Of a stretch of DNA of 64,000 nucleotides, positions 12,239-23,549 are shown in pieces. A model generated the notes under the pieces. That model was not told where the DNA came from. It saw only the letters and a list, made by a program, of their open reading frames with translations, and made no database searches. The translations under genes were made by a program, and so were the position numbers. The stretch's first letter is position 1, and each line of letters starts with the position of its first letter. Source of the stretch: Ricinus communis (Eukaryota; Streptophyta; Magnoliopsida; Malpighiales; Euphorbiaceae); NCBI RefSeq assembly GCF_019578655.1, contig NC_063261.1, positions 310,001 through 374,000 of the forward strand. The letters run 5' to 3'.

Positions 12239-12530
12239 CGTGGTTCCCCAAATCAGACGGGAATGGTTCCCAAACTAGACGGGCGTGGTTCCCAATCAAC
12301 AAGCGCGGTTCTCAAATCATGGGCATAGCTCCGATTCCATGGTCGTGGTTCCAAATTCAAATGGACATGGTTCCCAAAAAATAGGTGTCCTCAAATCTAA
12401 GCAGGCGAAGTCCTCAAACCCAAGCAGGTGAAATCCTCAAATTCAAGCAAGCGAAGTCCTCAAACCTTAGTGGAGTGAAATTGGCAATTCCCTAGTGGAG
12501 CGAAGTTCTAAGTAGGCGAAGTCCTTAACC
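12239..12530 (+). repeat. about 25-bp degenerate repeats (GGGCGTGGTTCCC and GGCGAAGTCCTCAAA types)
   Basis: Two related unit types follow one another, first ACGGGCGTGGTTCCCAA and then AGGCGAAGTCCTCAAACC. The first type recurs at 59300-59375, just before another Tat 3' LTR, so it is a fixed part of this family's 3' end. Confidence 0.7.
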
Positions 12531-12679
12531 AATCGTGCGTGGCCCCACATCGAATCATCAATCGAAGTTTAAGCTTACGAAGCATGGCTTATACAGCTCA
12601 CATATCCTTTTGTCGTATCCTTCATGTCTAAGATTTGTCTCAATTTATTTAACACATTTACATGCTCATAAATTTCAAC

Positions 12680-12693
12680 AAATCGAGGGCAGC
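12680..12693 (+). other. polypurine tract of the Tat element
   Basis: AAATCGAGGGCAGC directly precedes the TGTCAGCATCCC start of the 3' LTR. The equivalent at 59524-59537 reads AAACTAGGGGTAGC. Confidence 0.65.
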
Positions 12694-14559
12694 TGTCAGC
12701 ATCCCTTTTTAAGATTTAAATATCGAGGGAAAAATGGAAAACCCTATGATGAGAGTTATTACTTTCTCGGGTCTTGAGAGGCGAAGGACAGACAAATCCA
12801 AGGCTCAGGCCGAGATTAATCCAGCTAGAATTATTTTTTTAAAATCAATTTGGACCTAATTGTCAGGAAAAATTAAATCTGAGGGTCAAAATGGTAATTT
12901 TTACGAAATCGGGGAGAAAAGAAAGAAAAATACTATCGTTCTTAGTCGTCCTAAGAAGAACCAAGCCACTTAGGAAAGAATGGTTTTAGGAAACTAGCCA
13001 CTGAAAATATATCATTTTTGGAAACTGTTCTTTTAATCGAAAGAAGATTTCTCAAAGCCAGATTCAACACTGAATTCCTACCCAATCTTCAATTCAATTG
13101 CATCCTCATCGCCTAAGACTCGCTGATCTAACATTCACGGTGACAACCTGAGGGTTCCTTTAATCATGCATCCACCATCATCATAACATCAGTTCTTTCA
13201 TTCCTTTTTTTATGTTTATTTTTTATTATTTGTTTCTAGAAACTTAATTAGGATTTTGATTTATGATAAGTATGATTAAATTAGAGTTTTTGATGAATAT
13301 GCATAACAATAGGGTTTTGAATATGATATTAAGAATGAGGTTTTTTTAGATCTGATGTTTTGCCAATTAGGGTTTTAGATTTGGTTAAAAACATGTTATA
13401 GGGTTAATATTTAGATCTCTTTATTAATATGATTAAGTAATTAAGCCTGATAATACATGATTCTTTTTATTTTGGTAATCTTTTATTAGTTTATAAGATT
13501 TAGGGTTTATTTATCCTCTTTAACTTTTTTTTAGTTGTCCTTTTATCCATTTTATCTCATTCTAATTAATTTCTAATGTTTGTGCATGTGGAAATCGGCT
13601 CTAGGGATGCAAGATTATATGGAAACCTGCATTGAGACCCTAGAGCCGCTCGGCTTAATATAGAGCCAATTGGCTCTATGTTGAGTCGATCGGCTCTTCA
13701 TGCATAGTCGATCAGTTGATCAAGCTAGGCCCTTTATTTTTATATTTTTAGTGTATTTCAATTTATTCTCAGCCTCTGTGTAGTTTCAGGTCTTTTCAGT
13801 TTCGCAATAATAGTTGTAGGCGGATTGTAATAGTTAAGGTTTTTCATTCTATTTTGTTTTCTTTAATTTTGCTTATTGTATATGAACCAAATACATGATT
13901 AAGTGATTAATAAATAAAAATAGGCCACACGTTCTCAGGGCTAAAAGTTGATCCAACACAAATTTGGTAGTCTAATAGGTTAATCAACCTTAACCGGGCT
14001 TAAAACCCTAAAATCCAATTAGATTAGTGGGCTTTAGCATATTTAGTTAGGGTTGAGATCCCAATAAATAGGCCTTCTCATAATAAGTAGTCCATTAGGC
14101 TAAAAAGATTGGAATCTAAAGAGCATAACATGTAATTGGGCTAGAATAAGTAGGCATTATACATAATTGGTTAGTTAATTATATTAATAACTTAAATATG
14201 GGTTGGGCTTGAATAAAATGGGTTGGACTTAGGTGTATTATGTGTTGTTTTAGCATGTCTGTATAAATTGATTGCATTCATAGGGAATACTTTGTTAAAC
14301 AATTAATTTAAAGACTAATATACATAAATAAGGAAATTGGCTTTCGGATCCATCTCTAGACTCTATGGCGTAAGCTTCCTTATGGAATCTGAGAAATGCC
14401 ACTCATTAGTAAAAGTGTCCCGGTGATCACCCGGGTGGCCACTCCCATCTCTGTGCTAATCTCAGCGATTAGTTAGCATGTTCCCGATTAGGTTGAAAAG
14501 CCTTACAGTGCCATAGTCGCTAAAGACACTTGGGTGCAAGCCTGAAACCGGCCCCCATA
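12694..14559 (+). repeat. Tat element 3' LTR (1.87 kb)
   Basis: It begins TGTCAGCATCCC and ends CCCCCATA, where the 5' LTR ends in CACA. An internal deletion of about 410 bp relative to the 5' LTR lies near 12910. Many scattered substitutions separate the two LTRs, so the insertion is not recent. Confidence 0.88.
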
Positions 14560-14564
14560 GGTAC

Positions 14565-15480
14565 CAAAAGGTACAAATCTAAAGCATGCTGACAAATCAG
14601 GACCCAACTTAGATTGGGAGGTAAAACTGAATAATCATATGCAAGTATGTTCTAAGCAGCATGAAGAAAATAAATGACTGGTATATTAATAGTGGCTACT
14701 TAAGACACATGACAGGGGACTCATCCAAGTTCTCAAAGCTAGATAAAGCCAGTAGTGGATATGTCAAATATAGGGCAAAAGCAAAAAGAGGATCATAGGA
14801 AAAGGAATCATTAAGTTAAATCCTCAAATTGAAGATGTTTCACTTGTTGAAGGACTGAAGTACAATTTGCTAAATATTAGTCACCTATGTGACAAGAATA
14901 GACGAGTCATATTTGAGGCATCTCATTGTGAGGTACAATCAACTATCGACAATCAGACTATATTAATCGGTCCTTAAATGGGTAAAATATATATTTTTAA
15001 TCTAAATACTTGATGTATCAATGACATATGTCTTATCACTATTAAAGATAATACTTGGTTGTACCATTGACGCTTAGGTCATGTAAATATGCATTTGGTT
15101 TCAAAACTGACTCAAAAAGATCTCGTTAGAGGTCTACCCAAGCTAAATTTTCAAAAAGATCACCCCTGTGATGCATTTCAAAGAAGGAAACAAACAAAAC
15201 ACTCTTTCAAATCAAAATCTAAAGTGTCCTCATCTAGACCTTTAGAATTATTGTATTATGACCTATTTGGTCCAATAACTCCTTAAAGCTTAAATGGAAA
15301 TAAATATGCATTATGATAGTAGATGACTATTCATCATTCACATGGGTCTTATTCATTGCATCTAAGACAAACACTTACTTTGCATTTATACATTTTTACA
15401 AAAGAGTTCAGAACAAAAAAAGATACTCTATTACATCCATTAGAAGTGATCATCGGAGGGAGTTTAAGAATGAGTCATTC
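14565..15480 (+). pseudogene. Copia pol fragment: protease, GAG-pre-integrase and integrase core
   Basis: The reading begins VPKGTNLKHADKSGP. The protease site reads DWYINSGYLRHMTGDSSKFS, with the catalytic Asp of the usual DSG changed to Asn (14688-14690) and the next Cys to Tyr. Near 15065 the GAG-pre-integrase motif appears as RLGHVNMHLVSKLTQKDLVR, preceded by a stop. GLPKLNFQKDHPCDAF and SRPLELLYYDLFGPITP follow. The integrase core reads IVDDYSSFTWVLFIASKT and SIRSDHRREF (15313-15470). The sequence breaks off at about 15480 at a Tat LTR fragment. RT and RNase H are absent. Several frame breaks show a dead polyprotein. Confidence 0.85.
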
Positions 15481-17725
15481 AACTCACATACATAAGAAAC
15501 TTGAAGTCGATTAGAACATGTAACATCCAATAGAAAACATAAAAAAACATAAAATCAATTAGAAATCCTAAATGGAACATGCAAACCCTAAAAACCTAGA
15601 CTAGCAGTAAATAAGAAATGGCTAAATATCATATTTGAATTATGGGATTTCTAAAGCACTTACCTATCAAATTATTAAAATTACAGATCTAATCTAAATC
15701 CTAAACATGTTATTAATAATTAAAGAGAATAAAATAATCAAAATGCTACAAGTTCTTATTATCATATTTGAATCCCTAGCAATATCATAACATGCAATCA
15801 TCTAAAAAACCTATTCTAGTCATATAAAAACACATAAATCAATTAAGTCTAAGTGTCAGTCGACTATGCATAGAGCAAATTCGTGTTGGATCAGTTTCAG
15901 CCCTAAGTCTAAGTGGCCCATTTTAATTAATCAATCATATAATCAAGTATTAGGTTAATATGCAATAAATAATAAAATAATAATAAAGGAAATAAAGCAG
16001 GAAAAAAGAAACCCTAGCTATTTCAACCCGCCTACAACTGCGATTATAGAACCAGAAAGGCCTAAAACTGAACAGAGTCCAAGAATACATCAAAATCTGT
16101 AAAAAAAAAAAAAAGCAAAACAAATATAGGGATAGCATGGTTAGTTGATCGATTGTGCATGTAGAGCCGATCGGCTAAGTATAGAGCCAATTTGCTCTAT
16201 AGTCAACCGATCGGCTCTAGAATCCAAGGGGCACTTCGAACAGTTTTCCTTTAATTCTTCTTCTTTTAATAGTCCAAATCCATACTCCAGAGATGATTTT
16301 CACATGCATAGATGTTTGAATAACATTAGAATGAGAAAAAATAGTTAAAGAAAATTAACAAAATAAAATATAGAAGCTAAGAAAACCGTAGGTTGCTAGA
16401 AACCCTAAAATCCTATCAACTAGTAGTAAGTTGTTAGAACAAAGAAACATATCTTAATTTAGTCTTAATTACCAAATTATAATAAAAGAGACTAACTATT
16501 AATCCTATAATCATGTTTTTGAGTAAATCTCAAACCTTAATTAGAAAAAATTACATCTAATAAAAACCCTAGTTCTTATTATTAGATTCAAAACCCTATT
16601 AACATGCATATTCTAAAACCCTAATCTAATCATATTGATGAAAGATAAAAATCATAATCATGTTTCTAAGAAATAATATTATAAAAGCAAATAAAAAGAC
16701 AAAAAAAAACAACTAATTAGCAAAATATCAAATCTAATAAAAAACCCTAGTTCTTATTATCAGATTCAAAACCCTATTAATATGCATATTCTAAAATCCT
16801 AATCTAATCATACTGATCAAAGGTAAAAACCCTAATCATATTTCTAAGAAATAATATTATAAAAGCAAACAAAAATGATAGAAAAAGAACAAAATAACCA
16901 GTTTTTATAATTGATGTAGACGTATGGTGGTAGAAACCCTCAGGTTATCACCGTGTATGTTGGATCTGTGTGTCTCGAGAGATGAGGAAGCAGTTGAATC
17001 AAAAATTGGGTAGGAATCCAAAGCTGGATCTGACTTGGAAAAATCTTTTGTCTATTGAAAATGAGTTTCCAAAAAGTGTTCTTTCTTAAGTGACCAGTTT
17101 TGCAGAATCTTCTTTCTTAGTGGCTTGAGTCTTTGAATTCTAATTATGATCGACAGTGCAATTCTTTCTATTCTCTCTTTTCTTTCTTTCTGAGTGTTTC
17201 TTTGCTCTGAATATTGCTATTGATCAAAATATTAATTCTTGCCTCCTCCCCGAAATCCTAAACTCCTCTTATTATTTATAAAGGTAGAGTTTCAGAGAAA
17301 ACCTTAGAGAAAGAGATAAATCCCATGAAATTTTTCAATAAACATCCAATTATTTAATTAAAACTAAAGTAATCATCAATAAAACAGTGGTTATCTCTAA
17401 GAAAACTTTATAGAAACTGTATTTGGACGTAAAATCATCTGAAAAAATGACGTAAAAGAGTCAAGAGCTGATGGCCACTATATAGAGCCGATTAGTTCTA
17501 TAAAACAATTTCTCGTTTTTTACAATTTAGTCCTTAATTTTATAAAAACTGCCATTTTGACCCTCAAACTTAATTTTTTTCTGACAATTAGGTCAAATTG
17601 ATTTCAAAAAAGTTAATTCCAGATGGATTAACCTTGACCCCAGCCTCGGATTCACCTATTCGTCACCTCTTGAGACCCGAGAAAGCAATAACTCTTATCA
17701 CAGGGTTTTCCATTTTTTCCTCGAT
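15481..17725 (-). repeat. truncated Tat LTR
   Basis: Reverse-complement homology to the other Tat LTRs runs from CTCACATACATAAGAAAC at the left (matched at 22251) to CCTCGATATCT at the right. The two genuine ends are missing. It contains the palindromic motif block at 16145-16225. Confidence 0.75.
16548..16890 (-). repeat. 178-bp tandem duplication within the Tat LTR
   Basis: AGTTCTTATT occurs at 16571 and again at 16749, each inside the same CCCTAGTTCTTATTAT...AGATTCAAAACCCTATTAA context. The two units differ at several sites, so the duplication is old. Confidence 0.75.
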
Positions 17726-17825
17726 ATCTGTGTCTTCTGGGGACTTGTATTAATACTTGGCCCATTTAAGGACTAAAATATAATTTTAAATAATTAAGGA
17801 CTTAAATGATAGTGTCTCCCCTTTA

Positions 17826-17836
17826 TGGACATATAT
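17826..17836 (+). promoter_or_regulatory. possible TATA box of the antisense gene (copy A)
   Basis: ACATATATACG lies about 130 bp before the ATG at 17962, followed by a pyrimidine-rich leader. The position fits a plant core promoter. The equivalent part of copy B has CTCTATATCC. This is weak evidence. Confidence 0.35.
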
Positions 17837-17961
17837 ACGGTCTTTCGTTCCATTTTATTCACCTTATCTCTTTCTCCCTTTTGTTTTCTCTCAAATCCTT
17901 TTTGCTCTTTCTTTGATTTCTCAATCAATTCTTAACCAAATTTTGTAAAATTAATTTTAAA

Positions 17962-20573
17962 ATGGCGAACTCTTCATTAAGATTTTTTAGACGCACCCCA
18001 ATCGCACAAAATTTAGAGTTTTCATCTCTAATTTCTCTCCAAAATGACTTAAGGCTTGATAAATGAGAGAAAATACCCTTTTGGTGAAATTGAACATTCA
18101 CCAGGCATTTTCGGCCATCGGAGAGGTATTCTCTAGTCTTAAGCTTTGTTTTGTACCATTTATCTACTAGACATACCCATTTATTTACTCAAAATTCATC
18201 AAAAATTGCAAAAAATCTTGAAAAATCACGTGCCCTAGCCTGTAGAGCCAATCAGCTCTATGCAAAGTTGATTTGGCTGTACGCAGAGCCAATTAGCTCT
18301 GTGTAGTGCTGATTCGGCTCTATGCTGAGCTGATTCGACTGTGTGCACAACCGATCTACTCTTTGCAGTGCCGATTCAGCTCTACATAGTCTGAATTGAC
18401 CATGCATGGATCGAAATAGGGTTTTCAAGGCACTTTTACATAAAATATCAATAAATAAACATACACTTACCTATTTTGACTTTTTTGTGCATAAATTGTG
18501 TTTAATACCTGTGTGTTTGGCCTTTTAGGGTGACGTGTATCGAGGGCCTTGAGTGGTTTGATGAGCTCCCTAGCACTGTCCAAACTAAGATTGGTAATAT
18601 TGGCTTCCGTTGGTTTGTGGCTACACTTCCGTCAGTCACTAGGAGGATAGACCGCACCTCCGTCTATGCTTTATTCGAGAGGTGAACGAACACTACCCAC
18701 ACCTTCCGTACCCTGGTCGGTGAACTGACACTCTCCCTTCTCGTATTTGCTGCTATTATGGGCATTGATTTCAACGGCACACCCATGCTCTTTAATGACG
18801 TAATCCATGATCAATGTTTTGACATCTAGGAGCACTTCATTACTGATTTACTTGAGTTTTTACCAGCGTGAAAGAACACCCGATGCATTGCTTACTAGAG
18901 CATACCTCTCTACTACTAAGGCTTTATGCCTTAGAACGCTCAGGAGGTGGATTAGATAGCCCGAGCCTTTCTGGTATAACTCTTTGGTATGAATTTGTTC
19001 AATGACTCGAGAAGTTCATTGAACTTCCACAATTTGGCCCCACTATAGGATTTGAAGCAAGTCTCTTCCTACAATTAGGATTTGCAGCTCTCGCGTACTA
19101 GTATCATTAGATAGACATTGTTGTCCGAGGCAGTAATAGGATATGTGGCTTCTGGCATGTGATCCACGTAAGTAATGCTCTGACTTTCCCTTTCTAGTTT
19201 CTTTTATTAGTATTGTGAGTGCTGATTCTGGTTTTGCAGGTTTAGGCCTTAGAGATCGACCTTCTAGTGGGCTCACAACCCATCTGCACTTTCCAGGCTT
19301 CCCTTCACTTGAGTTGTTGGGGCTCGAGCAGGAGCGTCCCATTGGAGTGGGCCCAGATTCATGAGCACCGCATGTGGATTAACACCCTAACTTGGAACAA
19401 GGTAAACAAGTTTATTAGTCATACTTATGATTTACTTATATAGTTACTTACCTTTTTGGTTTACGGATTTGAGGTGATTGGCTGGGAGAGCACTGTTACT
19501 CAGACCCCTACATGCTTTCTACAGCTGACCTTGAGTAGAGGAGGATTCTATGGGCCGAACCTGCCTGTCGGGCATGGTACCTAGGTGAGAGGATCTGTAG
19601 GTGGGAGCGAGGCCTTAGCAAATGCCAAGTTCCCTTGCCTCCTCCTCTCTCTTTATGTTTTGGACAACGGAGCTTGCTGGGGAGGAACTAGTGGAGTGTT
19701 TAGCAGGGTACGACGAGCTTGAGGATCTCACCATTCGGTCTCGGGGGACAGATTACACTTTCTTCATTCCTCAGTTGTTGGGGGCTATGCCTTTAGACGA
19801 TGATATCATGGATCAGGTATCTTTCTTGGCCTACTTGGAATTCTTCATTCATTTTTTTTTATTTTAATTTTATTTCGCTTTTCTAATCATTTTATTTACA
19901 GTTTATCCACTAGGCCCCCGCTGCTCATGAGCCGACTAAGGGACGATCCGCTTGACATTCCAAGCCTTCCTATATCACAGGCTTCTCTCCTGGTGTTGCC
20001 TTCGAGGCACCTCCTACAGCCATGTCTGATGTGGTTTCAGGAAGCATCATATCCCTTAAGATCCGATAGTCTCATACTAGAGCGCTCACACTGTGATGAG
20101 CACCGGCCTACCATGGAGCATTGCCTCTCTCTAGAATTCACTCAAAGAACTTGCACACATGTAAGTAACATTCTCTTTTCCATTTTCATGTCTCCTTTTT
20201 TCTGAAAAATTAGTGACATATTATGCAAATAATTGTAAAAGTTCAAAGAGACCAGTTCAAGTACGTCCATTGATTGGTTGGTACCGCGAGGAGGCAGTTC
20301 TTTGTCCTTGGTAAGGACTGGCTGGTAAGAAAATGATTTGTGCAATGTAAAATGTAAACTATGTGTATGAAGTGCACTAACTAATTTCCTTTCAGGTTTT
20401 CACCAGAGGGATCATGAGGGCTTGCAAGGGCAAATGGATGAACGATGCAAATTGACGCTCAACAACATCGGATCGACACTCTAACACTTCAGCTATCGAC
20501 CTTGCGGCCACAAGGGATGGACATCGACTCAGAAGATAGGATGGGGGATTTAGGAGAGAACCTCAGCTTTTGA
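17962..20573 (+). pseudogene. plant-mobile-domain-like multi-exon gene, copy A (antisense within a Tat element)
   Basis: Comparison with copy B (48765-58817, minus) and splice signals gives seven exons: 17962-18125, 18529-19167, 19240-19401, about 19457-19816, 19902-20160, 20242-20324 and 20396-20573. Exon 1 begins MANSSLRFFRRTPIAQNLEF. Exon 2 has FRTLVGELTLSLLVFAAIMG, resembling the GEMT...DV..ILG core of plant mobile domain proteins (the MAIN/MAIL family). Exon 4 has WYLGERIYRWERGLS and LAGEELVECLAGYDELEDLT. The last exon ends EDRMGDLGENLSF. A TGA and a TAG in exon 2 and a damaged exon-4 acceptor show decay. The function is unknown. Host MAIN-type proteins act in development and transposon silencing, but nothing here shows that role. 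Confidence 0.6.
18244..18402 (+). repeat. 20-21-bp minisatellite in intron 1 of the mobile-domain-like gene
   Basis: About eight degenerate units resemble AGAGCCAATCAGCTCTATGC. They are the same motif found in the Tat LTRs, including the perfect palindrome form GAGCCGATCGGCTC at 7941-7954. Confidence 0.8.
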
Positions 20574-21110
20574 TTTTTCGCCATTGCTTATATTTTTTAC
20601 TCTTTTGCCTTTATACAAAATCCTTCATTTTGGTCTTCAAATCGCTTTTATTTTTCTTTATTTCCCTTTGTTATTGCATTTATATGAGCTTGTATGCAAC
20701 AAAAATTGGAAAAACACCAAAAATTTGATAAAATTGGCCAAAATTTGCATCGAAAGGCCACACAGTTGATCAATTGTGGGCTCAGCCTATTCTTAGACTA
20801 GACATGTACAAAAACCATTAATGGTTTGATTGCAACCTCGTTCTCTTAAAAGTATACAGCCAAATCTCTTTTCATTTTCTATTTAGTTCTTTTTTTGTAA
20901 TTTTTGCCTAAGCCACCCTTTCGGGTTTTTAAATTATCAGGCTTTTATCTTAACTTTTGCCTAAACTACCCTTTTGGGTTTTTAACTTAGCAGACTTTAT
21001 TTTTACCTAAGCCACCTTTTCGGATATTCAACATAGCTTATTTTCTTATTTTTTTTATTTTTCTATATTTTTCTTTTTTCTAATCTCTTGTTGCAGATTT
21101 GGTTGCGCGA
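20574..21110 (-). repeat. Tat interior with 54-bp-type repeats
   Basis: No ORF of note. The units TTGCCTAAGCCACCCTTTCG and related forms at 20909-21030 are the reverse complement of the repeats at 11222-11345. Confidence 0.65.
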
Positions 21111-21303
21111 GAAGCTTTAGATATTGACCATCTTGAGGAATATCGACAAGTATGAGCCAAAGCACGTGCAAACTCGATCTTTTATTACCCACAACGTCAT
21201 GATGGCTAGATTTCCTAGATGAAAGGTATATAGCTTTCCTAGATGAAGGGCATATTGCCAAAAGGTAGAAATTAAAGCTTTCTTGTTAAATGTGATGACT
21301 AAT

Positions 21304-23549
21304 TGTGGGCGACGGTTTTGGGCACACACCCAAGTGTTTTTAGCAATTATGGCACTGCAAGACTTTTCAACCTAATCGGGAACACACTAACTAATCACTG
21401 AAGCGCAGAGATAGGAGTCGCCACCCGGGTAATTCACCAAGACACCTTTACTAATAAGTTACGTTTCTAAAATTACATAAGGAAGCTTACACCACAAATC
21501 TAGAGACAGATCTGAAAGCCAACTTTCTTGTTTATGTATCTTAGTCTTTAATTTTATTGTTTAACAAATTATTCCATATAAACATAGCAATTCATATACA
21601 AGCATGCCATATAGCACATAAAGTTCACTTAAGTCTAGCCCATTTTTATTAAGCTCAACCCATGTTAAGGTTATTAATCTAATTAATTATGTACAAGGCC
21701 TACCTAGTCTAGCCCAATTATAAGTTATATTCCCACAAGCCTTTAATCCTAAATGGACTATTTATTATGATGAAGCCCAATTATGTGATCCTAAATCTAA
21801 TATAGCCCAATTGTTTTTACTAAAGCATGGTAAAAGCCCACTAGGTTTATATCAATTTTAGATTTTAAGTCAATTACCATTAATTAGCCTAGTGGACTAC
21901 AGTCTACATGTGAGGTCCAATTTTAACCCTAAAGTCTATGTGGTTTATTTTTAGTTAGTCAATCATATTACACTTATTGGATCACACAGTAAACAAAAAA
22001 TAAGCAGAAATAAAATGCAAAAAAATAAATCTAACTATTACAATCCACCTACAACTAAAAAGATGAATAAAAAGGCCTAAAACTAAGTATAGTACATGAA
22101 GAACTCAAGAAATACATCAAAATTTCATAAAACCTGAAATTTAGGGTTTTGGAGAGCAGAGCCGAATGGGCTATAGACTGAGCCGATCGGCTTTAGGGCT
22201 TTGGCAGGTGGTTTTTGACAGTTCCTCCCTCGATTTGATGCCCTAGAGCCAATCTCACATACACAAGAAACATGGTGAAATCGATTAGAACATGTAAAAC
22301 CCGACAGAAAACATAAAAGAGAAACATAGAATTAATTAGAAACCCTAAATGGAACATGCAAACACTAAAAGCCTAGACTAACATTAAATAAGAAATGGCT
22401 AAATATCATATTTGAATTATGTGATTTCTAAAGCATTTAACTATCAGATCTTAAAATTACAGATCTAATCTAAAGTCTAAACATGTTATTAATAATTAAA
22501 AAGAATAAAACAATCAAAACCCTACATGTTCCTATTATTATATTCAATTTCCAAAAATTTCTTATTATCATATTCGAATCCCTAGCAATATCAGAACATG
22601 CAATCATCTAAACCTATTCTAGTCATATAAAAACACATAAATCAATTAAAATAATCCTAATCATGTTTCTAGGAAAGCATAAAATAACCAAGTTTGGAAA
22701 ATGATGTGGATGATGATGCTTGGGGAACCCTCAGGTTGTCACCATATATGGTTGTTCTGTGAGTCTCGAGAGATGATGATGCAGTAGAATCAAATACAAG
22801 TTCGGAATCTAGTGCTGCTTAAGATATGGAAAAGCTTCTATCATTCTTAAAAGTTTCTAAATATAGGGTTATTTCTTAGTGACCTTCCTCTTTAGTTACA
22901 AAAAAAATACTATCTCCTTAATGAACATAGGTTTATAATAATAGTAGCCTCTAATTGATATTGCTAGTCCCTTAACCCTACGTCATAACTTTCTATTTAT
23001 AGAGGTAGGTTTTAGGATATCCTAGAGGAGCAAATAGACTTCAATCTCTTTTAAAACTCTTTTTAACAAATCGATTTTTTCCTTTATCAAATAATTATCT
23101 GCCAATAATTCAAATAAATATTATTAACGTCTATCAATTATCATTAAATACTTTCTAGAATCTATTCTTGGATGTAAAAGTGCTAAAAAATGACGTCGAG
23201 CTGAGAAAAATACGAATCAGCACTGTGTAGAGCTAGTCAACTCTGCATAGAGCCAATTGGCTCTACACAGAGACGATTGGCTCTACAAGGCAAAAAGTTT
23301 ACAATTTAGTCCTTGAACTTATAAAATTCATTATTTTGACCCTCAAACTTTATTTTCTTGATAATTAAGTCCAAATTGATTTCGAAAAGGTGATCTTGGT
23401 TGGATTAACCTTAATCCTAACTTTAGATTCACTCCTAACCTCGAATTTCGCCTATCCTCCATCTCCTGAGACCCGAGAAAGTAGTAACTTTCATTATAGG
23501 ATTTGTCATAATTTCTTCAATATTTAGATCCGAAAAATGGGTGCTCACA
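21304..23549 (-). repeat. Tat solo LTR (2.25 kb)
   Basis: On the minus strand it begins TGTGAGCACCC and ends CGCCCACA. The flanks CTAAT (21299-21303) and CTAAC (23550-23554) form a 5-bp target duplication with one mismatch. No primer site or polypurine tract is attached at either side, so this is a solo LTR. It splits the Copia post-pol ORF. Palindromic motif blocks lie at 22150-22260 and 23215-23295. Confidence 0.85.

Larger units (their letters stand above)
6511..14559 (+). mobile_element. complete non-autonomous Tat-lineage Ty3/gypsy element
   Basis: Two LTRs (6511-8832 and 12694-14559) flank a 3.9-kb interior. The target duplication GGTAC is perfect (6506-6510 and 14560-14564). The primer site is TGGCGACTCCACTAGGGA and the polypurine tract is ATCGAGGGCAGC. 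The interior holds only a short gag/pre-RT fragment and three families of degenerate tandem repeats, with no protease, RT, RNase H or integrase. It therefore depended on enzymes of another element. It lies inside the Copia gag/protease junction. Confidence 0.88.
15481..21110 (-). mobile_element. minus-strand Tat-type element with an antisense gene (damaged)
   Basis: On the minus strand the order is: 54-bp-type repeats (20909-21030), an antisense plant-mobile-domain-like gene (17962-20573), then an LTR (15481-17725). The stretch 21060-21110 matches the reverse complement of 11100-11210 in the complete Tat element, which supports the family assignment. The 3' terminus is damaged: the LTR lacks its outer 950 bp, and the region with the polypurine tract is deleted where LTR joins gene at about 17725. 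No gag or pol remains. Both outer boundaries are approximate. Confidence 0.6.

Noticed and set aside
11222..12530. CRISPR-like spaced repeats
   Set aside because: Units are directly adjacent and drift in sequence, with no unique spacers. The genome is a plant's, so these are retroelement tandem repeats.
15481..23549. Reading the LTR fragments at 15481-17725 and 21304-23549 as the two LTRs of one intact element
   Set aside because: No primer site lies beside the right LTR, that LTR has its own near-matching target duplication, and Copia ORF sequence appears to lie between it and the Tat interior.
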